Shown here in pieces: positions 17,910 through 27,411 of a stretch of 64,000 nucleotides of DNA. Numbering within the stretch: position 1 is the first letter of the stretch; each line of letters begins with the position of its first letter. The notes under the pieces were generated by a model, which was not told the origin of the DNA, did no database searches, and worked only from the letters and a program-made list of their open reading frames with translations. The stretch is from positions 1 through 64,000 of the forward strand of contig NZ_BAZK01000017.1 of NCBI RefSeq assembly GCF_001310815.1, given 5' to 3'. A program made the translations under genes and the position numbers. The stretch comes from Pseudovibrio denitrificans JCM 12308. GTDB taxonomy: Bacteria; Pseudomonadota; Alphaproteobacteria; Rhizobiales; Stappiaceae.

Positions 17910-18986
17910 CTAATTAACTACTGATAAGTTTGGTTTTGGTGGGCGGGGGGGAAGGTGTCCTGAAAGGTCAAAAATCAACGTTTCAACTTCTTCCCATGGC
18001 AAATTTAAGTCAGAAGCAATGTCTTTCCTAGTTAGGCCATTTTTCCATAAAGCTGTTAGAACTTTTTCTAGAACAATTGAGGATTCTCTTTCAACGCCAA
18101 TAGGTTCACCTCTTCTATAGCCCCTTTTTCCAAGCTCTATAATTAGAGAACGATATATCCAATCACTTATCATGTTTAAGCCATGTAACCGAGTTGCCAG
18201 TGCCATGGCAGAAACTTTCCATCGGTTTTTGGCCTTAATTATCTGGGCAGCGCTGTGAGTAAGACCCAAAGTACTTTTAACATCAGCCTCCGGCATTAAG
18301 AAGGCGGAAGCGAATTGATCTGCCTGCTTTTCTGCATCTTCAATGGGTGCGGATTCTCGAGCTGCATGAAAATGCAAAACTAGATGAGCCAACTCATGTG
18401 CTGAATCAAAATTGGAACGTTCAGCCGTTTTCTGTTGGTTTAAGAAGATGTAGGGCTTATCAGAATGCCAGAAAGAATATGCGTCAACATGAGGTGTGTT
18501 TTCTGACAGCGAGAGTATCCGAATGCCCTTTGATTCATACAGTTTAAGCAAGTTTCCAATAGGGCGATCGCCAAGGCCCCAATGTTGACGTAGAAGACGG
18601 GCTGCAGTTTCAGGTCTTTCTCGTTCTTTGCTCAAGTCAATTAAATCTGGAGTTGGTAAATTAAAACGTTGATCTATCCAATCGTAAAGCGCGATGCCAT
18701 TTGATCCTGCTGCGAGAGAAGCATTACGTTCAGCTGCACTCATCTTCTTTAAGCTACGGAATGAAACGGCTTTTGTTTCAAGAAGTTCTGGATCTTCTAA
18801 ATAGAAGAAATCCAATGGGTAGTTTAAAGCCTTTGCAATCTTAACAATTGTCGCGTCATCTGGTTGATGGCCATTTTCGGCTTTAGATATCGTTATCGGG
18901 GTTAGGTCAGCGATTTCCGCCAACCTTTTACCGGATAACTTTCTTCTATATCGAGCTAATTTTAATCGCTTTGCGCTGAACATCAC
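17910..18986 (-). CDS. XRE helix-turn-helix and ImmA/IrrE-type zinc metallopeptidase
   Basis: A 358-residue fusion. Residues about 5-62 form a Cro/CI-type HTH (SGKRLAEIADLTPITISKAE). Residues about 140-260 carry the peptidase motif HELAH at 197-201 with a downstream glutamate-rich region (EKQADQFASAFLMP). Such proteins act as regulators that cleave a partner repressor, or as antitoxin-like sensors. Its start overlaps the stop of the upstream 219-residue gene by 4 nt, so the two form an operon. Base composition is clearly more AT-rich than the flanks, and palindromic repeats border the pair, suggesting an acquired islet. Confidence 0.85.
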   Translation of the reverse strand: MMFSAKRLKLARYRRKLSGKRLAEIADLTPITISKAENGHQPDDATIVKIAKALNYPLDFFYLEDPELLETKAVSFRSLKKMSAAERNASLAAGSNGIALYDWIDQRFNLPTPDLIDLSKERERPETAARLLRQHWGLGDRPIGNLLKLYESKGIRILSLSENTPHVDAYSFWHSDKPYIFLNQQKTAERSNFDSAHELAHLVLHFHAARESAPIEDAEKQADQFASAFLMPEADVKSTLGLTHSAAQIIKAKNRWKVSAMALATRLHGLNMISDWIYRSLIIELGKRGYRRGEPIGVERESSIVLEKVLTALWKNGLTRKDIASDLNLPWEEVETLIFDLSGHLPPRPPKPNLSVVN

Positions 18987-19642
18987 GCGGTTTCTTTTGG
19001 TGAAATTACAATCTCGAAGTCATCCACTGGACCAGTGTCGTCTTCGATTTGCATATCCCATTGTTCTTTAGGACCGTCAATGAAAATTCGTTCTCGGAAA
19101 TCCTTGTAGCGTTTCTTCTCGATTATCGGGCAAGATAACTCAACACTGCCATCTTCTCCGATCATTACAAAGTAGGTTGCTATGGTCTCAGAGTGAGGAT
19201 CACTCGTTTTTTGTTGGTTCTCAGGTACCTCAGGTATTCCAACATCTATGCCATGGAACTCAAACAATGGAAGGTTACACATTTTTTCTGCTCCGGGACC
19301 TTTTTCAGATCTCGGGAGAGGTTTGAATATTCTGTCGCAAGCTTGATCAACGTTTTGAAAACCAATTCTAATACCAAGAGAATGATTGACTACTGCTTCG
19401 ATACCTGAAGTTCGATCAATTACCCAACCTTCGCCTAAAACTTGCTCTCGTAGTGTTTCAACACCAAAGATGTAGGCAAGTGTTCCAGGGGCATTTAATG
19501 GCATTAACGGGCTTGCATCATCTGCATATGCTCGAGCTACATCTCGAATGGTTGTGACTTGCTCGATAGTTAAATTGAAGTCTGCTAATCGACGTTCAAC
19601 GTCTGTTGGGTTTTCAATAATTGCTGTATTAAACTGTTTCAT
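18983..19642 (-). CDS. Unknown protein, partner of the XRE-ImmA gene
   Basis: A 219-residue soluble protein with no signal peptide or membrane segment and no family I recognise. The N-terminal third looks helical (NPTDVERRLADFNLTIEQVTT). The C-terminal part is acidic, with a segment ending FEIVISPKETA. It overlaps the downstream XRE-ImmA gene by 4 nt, so translation is probably coupled, and it is preceded by AGGAGG just upstream of the ATG. It may be the peptidase's target or effector, but nothing in the sequence proves this. Codon use is AT-rich like its partner. Confidence 0.75.
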   Translation of the reverse strand: MKQFNTAIIENPTDVERRLADFNLTIEQVTTIRDVARAYADDASPLMPLNAPGTLAYIFGVETLREQVLGEGWVIDRTSGIEAVVNHSLGIRIGFQNVDQACDRIFKPLPRSEKGPGAEKMCNLPLFEFHGIDVGIPEVPENQQKTSDPHSETIATYFVMIGEDGSVELSCPIIEKKRYKDFRERIFIDGPKEQWDMQIEDDTGPVDDFEIVISPKETA

Positions 19643-19818
19643 AGGAGGAGAGGTCCGTTTAATTTTTGCGACCTCATTTGAGGAGTAAAAAATTAAACCG
19701 TCAATAGTGAGATATCAGAGTGCGCGCTGGTTTCCACAATAATTAAATTTTTATCTGCCCTTTCTATTCCAGAATGTAGTCCTTGCGATTGTTTTGCAAA
19801 AAGTGCGGAAGATGTAGC

Positions 19819-19857
19819 TCTGGGTCCCGCATCGCGCTTTGCTTGTGCGGGATGACG
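19819..19857. repeat. Short palindromic repeat
   Basis: The unit CTGGGTCCCGCATCGCGCTT...GCGGGATGACGG is a half-length relative of the intergenic palindrome family. A sibling lies at 20181-20219, within the tandem duplication. Confidence 0.6.
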
Positions 19858-19890
19858 GTGGTGTGTTGAGCTGAGTTTGGGATGAAATTG

Positions 19891-20072
19891 GTGGGCTCTG
19901 AAGGTGGAGCTGCCAAAGAAAAACGGGCCTAGGGGGGCCTGTTTTGTCGTTGTGGGGAACTGAATAGTCTGCTTGTTGAGGTGTCTTAGCCGGAGACTAA
20001 GTTTCTCAGGACGTAGTGCAGGATGCTGCCGGCTTTGATGTATTCGAGTTCGTCCTCGGTATCGATGCGGCA
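19891..20072 (-). pseudogene. Duplicated 3' end of acnA with its terminator (gene remnant)
   Basis: Positions 19891-20072 repeat 20293-20474 with a 402-bp period and few differences. The segment contains the acnA stop, the last 28 or so codons (from [15 protein letters not shown] to LRNLVSG at 19986-20072) and the downstream terminator (19918-19946). Upstream of that the copy changes into palindromic repeat, so it cannot encode aconitase. Confidence 0.85.
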
Positions 20073-20079
20073 ATCTCCG

Positions 20080-20150
20080 CCGTCTTCCCGCACTTGATGC
20101 GGGATCCAGTGGGGTGTTCTGGATCCCGGCTCGGGGGCCGGGATGACGGC
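20080..20150. repeat. Palindromic intergenic repeat inside the acnA duplication
   Basis: CCCGCACTTGATGCGGGATCC followed by GGATCCCGGCTCGGGGGCCGGG and ATGACG, closely similar to the unit at 17819-17908. It marks the point where the duplicated acnA tail stops matching acnA. Confidence 0.75.
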
Positions 20151-20180
20151 GTGGGGGTGGCTGAGGTCTGGGCACGTGGC

Positions 20181-20219
20181 TCTGGGTCCCGCATCGCGCT
20201 TTGCTTGGGTGGGATGATA
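20181..20219. repeat. Short palindromic repeat
   Basis: CTGGGTCCCGCATCGCGCTT followed by a GGGATGAT end. Sibling of 19819-19857. Confidence 0.55.
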
Positions 20220-20320
20220 CTGAGGGGAGCTGCTCTGGGGTTGGAATGGCTGTGGGGTGTTGTGCTGGCTTGGGATGGATTTGGTGAGGTTGGTGGGCTC
20301 TGAAGGCGGAGCTGCCAAAG

Positions 20321-20347
20321 AAAAACGGGCCTTGGTGGGCCCGTTTT
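20321..20347 (-). terminator. Rho-independent terminator of acnA
   Basis: The palindrome CGGGCC (20326-20331) with GGCCCG (20338-20343), read on the minus strand, is followed by TTTTTCTTT. It also has Ts on the other side, so it may work in both directions. It lies 40 nt past the acnA stop. Confidence 0.85.
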
Positions 20348-20387
20348 GTGTTTGTGGTGGACTGGGTAGTCTGCTTGTTGAAGTGTT

Positions 20388-23062
20388 TTAGCCGGAGACT
20401 AAGTTTCTCAGGACGTAGTGCAGGATGCCGCCGGCTTTGATGTATTCGAGTTCGTCCTCGGTATCGATGCGGCAGAGGGCTTCGATGGTTTTGGTTTCGC
20501 CGTTGGCGAATTCGACCTGAATGTCGACCATCTGGCGGGGTTTGAGGTCTGCCACGCCTTTGATGGTGACCTTTTCCGTGCCATCGATGCCGTGGGACTG
20601 CCAGCTTTCACCATCCTTAAACGTGAAGGGCAGGACGCCCATGCCGACGAGGTTGGAGCGGTGGATACGCTCGAAGCTTTGAGCGATCACAGCGCGCACG
20701 CCGAGCAGTTTGGTGCCTTTTGCCGCCCAGTCGCGGGAGGAGCCAGTGCCGTATTCTTTACCAGCAAACACCACAAGTGGAGTGCCTGCGGCCTTGTATT
20801 CCATGCAGCGTCGTAGATCCAGCGTTGCTCGCCGTCCTTGGTGGTGTAGCCACCTTCCACGCCCGGCACCATCTGGTTTTTGATGCGGATGTTGCCGAAG
20901 GTGCCGCGCATCATGACTTCATGGTTGCCACGGCGGGAGCCGTAGGAGTTGAAGTCTTTGCGCTCAACGCCGTGTGAGGTCAGGTACTGGCCTGCCGGGC
21001 TGTCTGCCTTGATGGCCCCTGCCGGGGAGATGTGGTCGGTGGTGATGGAATCCAGAAACAGACCCATGACTGCCGCGCCCTCAATATCGGTGAGGGGTGT
21101 TGGCTCCATGGTCATGCCTTCAAAGTAAGGCGGGTTCTGCACGTAGGTGGACGCTGGTGGCCAACCGTAGGTCATGCCGCCTTCGACCTTGATGTTCTGC
21201 CAGTGCTCATCGCCCTTAAACACATCGCCGTAGCGCTCTTCAAACATCTCTTCCGTGATGGAGGAGCGGATGAGGTCGGTGATCTCTTCCGTTGTTGGCC
21301 ACAGGTCCTTCAGGTAGACGGGATTGCCGTCCTGATCCTTGCCGAGCGGGTCTTTGGCCACGTTGATGTTGAGCGAGCCTGCGATGGCATAAGCGACAAC
21401 CAGTGGCGGTGAGGCCAGATAGTTGGCGCGCACATCCGGGTTCACGCGGCCCTCGAAGTTGCGGTTGCCGGAGAGGACGGAGCAGGCCACGAGGTCGTTG
21501 TCACTGATGGACTTGGAGATTTCCGGCGGCAGCGGGCCTGAGTTACCAATACAGGTGGTGCAGCCGTAGCCGGTGAGGTTGAAGCCGAGGGCGTCGAGAT
21601 CTTCCTGGACGCCAGCTTTCTCCAGATAATCCGTCACCACCTGAGAGCCGGGCGCCAGTGATGTCTTCACCCATGGCTTTACATGCAAGCCTTTGGCGCG
21701 CGCCTTGCGGGCCACCAAGCCAGCGCCGATGAGCACGGATGGGTTGGAGGTGTTGGTGCATGAGGTGATCGCGGCGATGACGACGTCGCCGTTGCCAAGG
21801 TCATGGTCGCGGCCTTCCACCGGTGCGCGGCGAGTTTCTTCGCCTGCTTTCTTGAACTCCTCCGCCATGGTCTTGGCAAAGCCTTCCGCCGCATCAGCGA
21901 GGGAGATACGGTCCTGCGGGCGTTTTGGTCCGGCGATGGATGGCACAACGGTGGAGATGTCCAGCTCCAGCGTGTCGGTGAAGGTTGGTTCCGTGTGGGT
22001 ATCGCGGTACATGCCCTGCGCCTTGGAATAGGCTTCCACCAGTGCGATACGGTCTTTGTCGCGGCCTGTGGCATTCAGATAGCGGAGCGTGTCGTCGTCC
22101 ACCGGGAAGAAGCCACAGGTGGCGCCGTATTCCGGGGCCATGTTGGCGATGGTGGCGGCGTCTTCCAGAGACATGTTGTCGAGGCCGGGGCCGTAGAACT
22201 CCACGAACTTGCCGACAACGCCTTTCTTGCGCAGCATCTCAACCACGGTGAGTACAAGGTCGGTGGCGGTGATGCCATCCTGCAGCTCGCCGGTGAGTTT
22301 GAAGCCGATGACTTCCGGGATCAGCATGGAGATCGGCTGACCGAGCATGGCCGCTTCCGCCTCAATGCCGCCTACACCCCAGCCAAGCACGGCAAGACCG
22401 TTGACCATGGTGGTGTGGCTGTCAGTGCCGACGAGGGTATCCGGATAAGCGATGGTTTCGCCGTCTTCTTCCTTCGTCCAGACGGTCTGGGCGAGGTACT
22501 CAAGGTTCACCTGGTGGCAGATGCCGGTGCCTGGAGGCACAGCGCGGAAGTTATCAAACGCGGACTGGCCCCAGCGCAGGAACTCGTAGCGCTCATTATT
22601 GCGCTCATACTCGCGTTCCACGTTGAGGGCGAAGGCGGAGGTGGTGCCGAAATAGTCGACCATCACGGAGTGGTCGATGACGAGATCAACGGGAACCAGC
22701 GGATTCACCTTTTTCGGATCACCGCCGAGGCTGACAGCAGCATCGCGCATGGCAGCAAGGTCAACAACAGCAGGCACGCCGGTGAAGTCCTGCATGAGAA
22801 CACGGGCAGGGCGGTAGGCGATTTCGTGGGTGGAGGTGCGGGTGGTCAGCCATTCTGCAACGGCCTTGATGTCATCCGCAGTCACCGTGCGGCCATCTTC
22901 AAAGCGCAGCAGGTTCTCCAGAACGACTTTCAATGAGAATGGAAGCTTGGAAACGCCAGTCAGGCCGTTCTTTTCTGCTTCAGGAATGGAAAAATAAGTG
23001 TAGGTCTTGCCGCCGACTTGCAGCGTTTGCTTGGCCTTAAAACTGTCTAGAGATTGTGTCAT
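20388..23062 (-). CDS. acnA: Aconitate hydratase AcnA (one frameshift in this sequence)
   Basis: TCA-cycle enzyme converting citrate to isocitrate with a [4Fe-4S] cluster. From ATG 23062 the reading frame holds cluster ligands in [10 protein letters not shown] and [10 protein letters not shown] and the swivel-domain start. At about 20804 the frame breaks in IYDAA; the remaining 138 codons ([20 protein letters not shown]...) continue in another frame to the stop at 20388. Adding one A (GCAATGG for GCATGG) restores 891 residues, the usual AcnA length, so a one-base sequencing deletion is likely. GGAG precedes the start. The 3' end is duplicated downstream. Confidence 0.93.
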
Positions 23063-23529
23063 TCGGCGATCTCCTTATTTCGTTTCCCGCTCAGAACCGG
23101 AAACTAAGCTTTGAACTGACGAACCTCTCCAGTTCCTCCCGGAGTTTTGTGGCTCGCCGTCATGGCGTTGGCTTGATCATTTAACAAATGCATTAAAAGC
23201 GCTTCTTGAAATTCAATCAGCTTATAGTTGTCGACCCTATAGCGTCTTTCTGACGCAGGTTCCAGCTGAACCGCAGCGGAAGGCTAATAATTTACCATAG
23301 GTGAGGTTAGGCCGGAGTAGGGTGCCCGATCAAGCGGGATGGGGTTTGTATGAATCGCATTATATACAGGTGTATACAATGTGTCTATCCTATGTTTCTG
23401 GCCCTGTGTGGTTTTAAAGGCTCGGAAGGGGATCGCTGTTAGGATGCGTTTGCTTCGCACGAGAATAACTGCCGGGTATGGCGTAAAAGTGCGCAGAGAA
23501 CAGCTGAAAACAACAGGAAGGCGATTCCT
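23063..23529. other. Divergent regulatory region between acnA and the cupin gene
   Basis: A 467-bp region with no gene. It should hold the acnA promoter (minus strand) and a promoter for the cupin gene (plus strand). The only distinct element seen is the inverted repeat around 23361-23380. Confidence 0.5.
23361..23380. promoter_or_regulatory. Possible GntR-type operator
   Basis: TATACA-GG-TGTATA is a perfect inverted repeat, and the adjacent minus-strand TTGTATACA resembles operators of FadR/FCD-type GntR regulators. It lies about 150 nt upstream of the cupin gene. The regulator is not in this window. Confidence 0.35.
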
Positions 23530-23970
23530 ATGAAATCTGCAGTTTTGGTTGGTACGTGTTGTCTGGTTCTAGGTGGGTTTGCGGCTGGTGCGCTGGCTCA
23601 GGACAACGGAAATGCATATTCTGACGTCGAGGTTCTGCTTGATAAGAGCGAAACGACGATCACGAAGCAGCCGTTGGTTTACCCCGAAGGACGGCAGGCG
23701 CAGGTGACCTCTCTGGTCATTACGCTGGCACCGGGTGAGGCTGTTAAAGAGCATATGCACCCTATTCCTCTTTACGGATATATACTTGATGGTGAGCTGA
23801 CGATCACCTATGAGAAAGAGGCTCCTCTGACCTTCAAAAAGGGCGAGGCGTTTATTGAGGCCGTCAACACCTGGCACTTCGGCAAGAATACCGGAACAGT
23901 GCCAACGCGAATCCTAGCCGTGTTTATGGGAGCAAAGGATTTGCCGAATGTGATACGGCCTCCTGAATAA
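23530..23970 (+). CDS. Exported cupin-domain protein
   Basis: A 146-residue protein with a Sec signal peptide (to about residue 23, GALAQ). A single cupin barrel carries the metal-ligand motif 1 in EHMHPIPLYGYILDGE (about residues 76-91) and motif 2 in EAVNTWHFG. It is probably a small periplasmic metal-binding or quercetinase-like protein; no activity can be assigned. The start ATG follows CAGGAAGGCG. Confidence 0.8.
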   Translation: MKSAVLVGTCCLVLGGFAAGALAQDNGNAYSDVEVLLDKSETTITKQPLVYPEGRQAQVTSLVITLAPGEAVKEHMHPIPLYGYILDGELTITYEKEAPLTFKKGEAFIEAVNTWHFGKNTGTVPTRILAVFMGAKDLPNVIRPPE

Positions 23971-24111
23971 AGTGGTTTGCGCAAAGACGGGATCATGCAA
24001 ACTGCTTTAATTCTTTGTTGGAGCGTATCTTATCCGGAAATCGGATCCACTTTTCGGGATACGCCGTCAGTTTGGTAAGCAGTGAGAGCTGCTGTAGTGG
24101 TTTCGGGCGCG

Positions 24112-24825
24112 ATGAACCAATTGAAGTTAGTCTGCCAGGGCGTTGCATGTGATCGTGGTGGCCGCAGAGTATTGAACCACGTCGACTTTGAAGTTGGCTC
24201 CAGTGAAGCTCTGATTGTGCAAGGCCCCAACGGTGTCGGTAAATCCAGTCTGCTGCGCGTGATCGCCGGGCTGGTGGCAAAAGCGCATGGTTCGCTTGAG
24301 CTGGAAGGTGGCATGGCTGAGCGCTCTGTTGCCGAACACTCCCATTACTTTGGGCACCTTGATGCCTTGAAGCCGCTGCAGACCGTGCTGGAGAACCTCA
24401 GTTTCTGGCGTAACTTCTTTGAACCTGCCGATTTTGGCGATGGCAAAGTGCGTGAGAGCATGAGCGAGATGGAAGCGCTGGAGACCCTGGGTATCGAGCA
24501 TACAGCCAGCTTGCCTGCTGGTTATCTCAGTGCTGGACAACGCCGCCGTCTTTCCGTGGCGCGCCTGCTGGTGGTTCCACGCCCAATCTGGTTGCTTGAT
24601 GAGCCGACTTCCGCACTTGATAAGGCTTCTGAAGAAGTGTTGCTTGGACTGATTGCAGACCACATCAACGCTGGCGGTGTTGTGATTGCCGCGACCCACC
24701 TGCCTCTGAATCTGCCAAACACCAAGTTCCTCAACCTGTCGCCAGTGACGACAGAGAGCGAGCATATGTTTGCGGGTGAGGATCTGGACGACTATTTCGA
24801 CGAAGACGAGCAGGACGAGGGCTGA
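24112..24825 (+). CDS. ccmA: Heme exporter ATP-binding protein CcmA
   Basis: The ATPase of the CcmABCD heme-handling complex that loads CcmE for cytochrome c maturation. It has Walker A GPNGVGKS near residue 40, signature LSAGQRRRLS near 140, and Walker B LLDEPTSALD near 160. The frame opens at GTG 24082, but family members begin close to MNQLKLVCQ, hence ATG 24112. An acidic C-terminal tail (DDYFDEDEQDEG) is longer than usual. Two nucleotides separate it from ccmB. Confidence 0.93.
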   Translation: MNQLKLVCQGVACDRGGRRVLNHVDFEVGSSEALIVQGPNGVGKSSLLRVIAGLVAKAHGSLELEGGMAERSVAEHSHYFGHLDALKPLQTVLENLSFWRNFFEPADFGDGKVRESMSEMEALETLGIEHTASLPAGYLSAGQRRRLSVARLLVVPRPIWLLDEPTSALDKASEEVLLGLIADHINAGGVVIAATHLPLNLPNTKFLNLSPVTTESEHMFAGEDLDDYFDEDEQDEG

Positions 24826-24827
24826 TC

Positions 24828-25496
24828 ATGAACTGGATGAAGTGTCTTTTTGTCCGCGAATATCAATTGGCGAACCGCGTTGGCGGTGGCGCGTTGATTG
24901 GCGTTCTGTTCTTTCTGGCTGTTGTGACGATCTTTCCGTTTGGTGTTGGCCCGGACATGATCTTGCTGTCGCGCATTGGTGCTGCGATCCTCTGGATTGG
25001 TGCTTTGCTGGCGACGCTGTTGGGGCTTGATCGTCTGTTTCAGGCTGACCGTGAAGATGGCTCTCTTGAGCTGCTGGTGATGTCAGGCCGTTCGCTGGAG
25101 CTGGTTGTGCTGATCAAGTGCGCGGCGCACTGGGCGGCGACGGGTCTTCCGCTGGTGTTGGCTACGCCGGTTCTTTCTTTGTTTGTGGGTCTCGACTTCC
25201 AGAGCATTGTTCTGGTGACCCTGACCTTGCTTGTTGGTGCGCCTGCTCTCACCCTTGTTGGTGCGGTTGGCGCTGGTGTTACTGTTTCCATGCGGCGGGG
25301 TGGGGTGCTGCTCTCCATTCTGGTTATTCCGCTGGCAATTCCAATTCTGATCTTTGGTGTGAGTGCCGCGACAGCGGGAGCGATCGACTCCAATAACTTC
25401 CTCGTTCCGTTCCTGTTTTTGTGTGCTCTGACACTTTTTGGTCTTGTTGTTGGACCTCTTGCAGCAGCTGCAGCGCTTCGCGTTTCAGGCGACTGA
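24828..25496 (+). CDS. ccmB: Heme exporter membrane subunit CcmB
   Basis: A 222-residue integral membrane protein with six hydrophobic segments. The N-terminus LFVREYQLANRVGGG and the DREDGSLELLV segment near residue 75 are typical of CcmB, which pairs with CcmA. It begins 2 nt after ccmA, so translation is coupled. A 178-bp gap before ccmC may hold a second promoter. Confidence 0.93.
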   Translation: MNWMKCLFVREYQLANRVGGGALIGVLFFLAVVTIFPFGVGPDMILLSRIGAAILWIGALLATLLGLDRLFQADREDGSLELLVMSGRSLELVVLIKCAAHWAATGLPLVLATPVLSLFVGLDFQSIVLVTLTLLVGAPALTLVGAVGAGVTVSMRRGGVLLSILVIPLAIPILIFGVSAATAGAIDSNNFLVPFLFLCALTLFGLVVGPLAAAAALRVSGD

Positions 25497-25674
25497 TGGA
25501 TGCGGCTATATGGCCGCTGAAATTCCCTGAAGCGTTAAGTCTATGTAAAATCGTCTAAAATGGGTGAATTCCCGAAGAAGTGAAGTGTCAAATTGCGCGT
25601 AATCAATGACCTTGATAGGTCCGTGACACTATGTACACATTGATGCTTCGTCATTCTCAGTTTAGAACGGCTCT

Positions 25675-26454
25675 ATGACCTTATACGATCTTGCAAACCC
25701 AACCCGGTTCCTGAAGCTTGTGAAAGTTCTGCTTCCATGGCTTATCGTTGCGACGGTCGCTGCACTTGCAGTTGGCTTGTACTTCGCGTTTTTTGTTGCG
25801 CCTGAAGATTACCAGCAAGGCCAGACAGTGCGCATTATGTTCGTGCACGTGCCTGCTGCCCAGCTTGCATTGATGTGTTATGCGATGATGGCGTTGTCTT
25901 CGATTGGCTCTCTGGTCTGGAAGCACCCGCTGGCTGATGTTTCGGCCAAAGCTTCCGCTCCAATCGGTGCTGCATTTACCTTTCTGGCGCTGTTTTCCGG
26001 TGCGATCTGGGGTAAGCCGATGTGGGGTACCTTCTGGGTCTGGGACGCAAGACTGACTTCCTTCCTGGTGTTGTTCATCATGTACTTGGGCATCATCGCG
26101 CTGTGGAAGGCGATTGAAGATCCTATCAAGGCTGCAAAAGTGAACGCGATCATCACGCTGGTTGGTGTGATCAACGTGGTCATTATCAAGTTTTCCGTTG
26201 AATGGTGGAACACGCTGCACCAGCCGCCGAGCATTATCCGCAGCGGTGGTCCTGCTATTCACTCTTCCATTCTCATTCCACTTGGATTGATGGCTCTGGC
26301 CTTTGTGCTTCTGTTTGTAACTTTGCACCTGATGAGCATGCGTAACGAGATTATGCGCCGTCGGATCAGAGCGATGCGGATGCGTGCAGCTTCTGTTGCA
26401 CCGGCTGCATCCAGCAACACAGTGACTAAAGCAGCTCCAGCAGGTGCGAGGTAA
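25675..26454 (+). CDS. ccmC: Heme exporter protein CcmC
   Basis: A 259-residue membrane protein with six helices. It carries the tryptophan-rich heme-handling motif WGTFWVWDARLT near residue 120 and the flanking histidines of the family (VHVPAAQ and LHQPPS). CcmC presents heme to CcmE in the periplasm. The basic and alanine-rich C-terminus (after residue 225) is somewhat long. It is followed by ccmD after 5 nt. Confidence 0.95.
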   Translation: MTLYDLANPTRFLKLVKVLLPWLIVATVAALAVGLYFAFFVAPEDYQQGQTVRIMFVHVPAAQLALMCYAMMALSSIGSLVWKHPLADVSAKASAPIGAAFTFLALFSGAIWGKPMWGTFWVWDARLTSFLVLFIMYLGIIALWKAIEDPIKAAKVNAIITLVGVINVVIIKFSVEWWNTLHQPPSIIRSGGPAIHSSILIPLGLMALAFVLLFVTLHLMSMRNEIMRRRIRAMRMRAASVAPAASSNTVTKAAPAGAR

Positions 26455-26459
26455 GGATC

Positions 26460-26690
26460 ATGGACTTTTCAGAGTTTGGTCGTCACGCTGAATATGTGAT
26501 TGCTGCCTATGCTATGGCTGCACTGGTCATCGGCATCCTGATTGTTTGGGTGCGAATGGACAAAACCCAACTGGAAAAAGAGATGCAGGCACTGGAAGCA
26601 AGTGGCATTCGTCGCCGTTCTTCCCGCCGTCCTGGTCCTTCCGTCAGTCAGGTGGTTTCCTCTTCAGCAGACGATAAGAGTGAGAGCTAA
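26460..26690 (+). CDS. ccmD: Heme exporter protein CcmD
   Basis: A 76-residue single-pass membrane protein: one helix (about residues 12-32) followed by a charged cytoplasmic tail. CcmD is needed to release holo-CcmE from CcmABC. Identification rests on size, topology, the RMDKTQLEKEM segment after the helix and its place between ccmC and ccmG. Confidence 0.88.
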   Translation: MDFSEFGRHAEYVIAAYAMAALVIGILIVWVRMDKTQLEKEMQALEASGIRRRSSRRPGPSVSQVVSSSADDKSES

Positions 26691-26695
26691 CAGGA

Positions 26696-27289
26696 ATGAG
26701 TAGTGAAATAGACGAGGAGAAGAAGTCAGGCATTTCTCCGCTTTTTCTTCTTCCGCTGATTGTTTTTGGTGCTCTTGCGGTTCTGATGGGTTTCATGATG
26801 CTCTCTGGTCATGACTCCAAAGAGCTGCCATCTGCCCTGATCGATAAGCCAGCACCTGAGTTTGATCTGCCGCCTGTGAATGGGTTGGAGCGTGATGGCA
26901 AGCAGGTTCCAGGGTTCAAGCGTAGTGATCTGCTTGGTCAGGTGACCGTTGTGAACATCTTCGCATCCTGGTGTGCGCCTTGCCGCGCTGAACACAAATA
27001 CTTGATGGATCTGGCCAAGGATGATCGTTATGAGATCGCTGGCCTGAACTACAAGGACACGGACGTGAAGGCGAACCGATTCCTCGCAGAGCTTGGCAAC
27101 CCTTATGACCGCGTTGGGTTCGACACTGGCCGCGCAGGCATTGAATGGGGCGTTTACGGGGTTCCTGAGACCTTTATCGTCGATGAGAAGGCTCAGATCC
27201 GCTACAAATTTGTTGGTCCACTGAGTGAGGCCAGCTATCGGGACGTCTTCCTACCAGAGCTTGAAAAAGTGCTGAATGAATCCAAATAA
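26696..27289 (+). CDS. ccmG: Periplasmic thiol:disulfide reductase CcmG/DsbE
   Basis: A 197-residue membrane-anchored thioredoxin that reduces apocytochrome c for heme attachment. One N-terminal membrane helix (about 15-38) is followed by the thioredoxin fold with active site WCAPC near residue 96 and the cis-proline segment GVYGVPETF. It is the last gene of ccmABC-D-G here. ccmE, ccmF and ccmH are not in the window. Confidence 0.94.
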   Translation: MSSEIDEEKKSGISPLFLLPLIVFGALAVLMGFMMLSGHDSKELPSALIDKPAPEFDLPPVNGLERDGKQVPGFKRSDLLGQVTVVNIFASWCAPCRAEHKYLMDLAKDDRYEIAGLNYKDTDVKANRFLAELGNPYDRVGFDTGRAGIEWGVYGVPETFIVDEKAQIRYKFVGPLSEASYRDVFLPELEKVLNESK

Positions 27290-27411
27290 TACCAGCGCCC
27301 CTGATTCCTTGGGTTTTCAGGGGCTCACTGGGATGTGATTCTACAGTTATCTGGTTATTGTTTAGGTTAGCGCTGCATCAGCGATGACTTAAACAATTGC
27401 GAAGGGCCGAA

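Noticed and set aside
21803..22936. A 377-codon open frame antisense to acnA
   Set aside because: It mirrors the codon structure of acnA and has no family features; acnA is certain on the minus strand.
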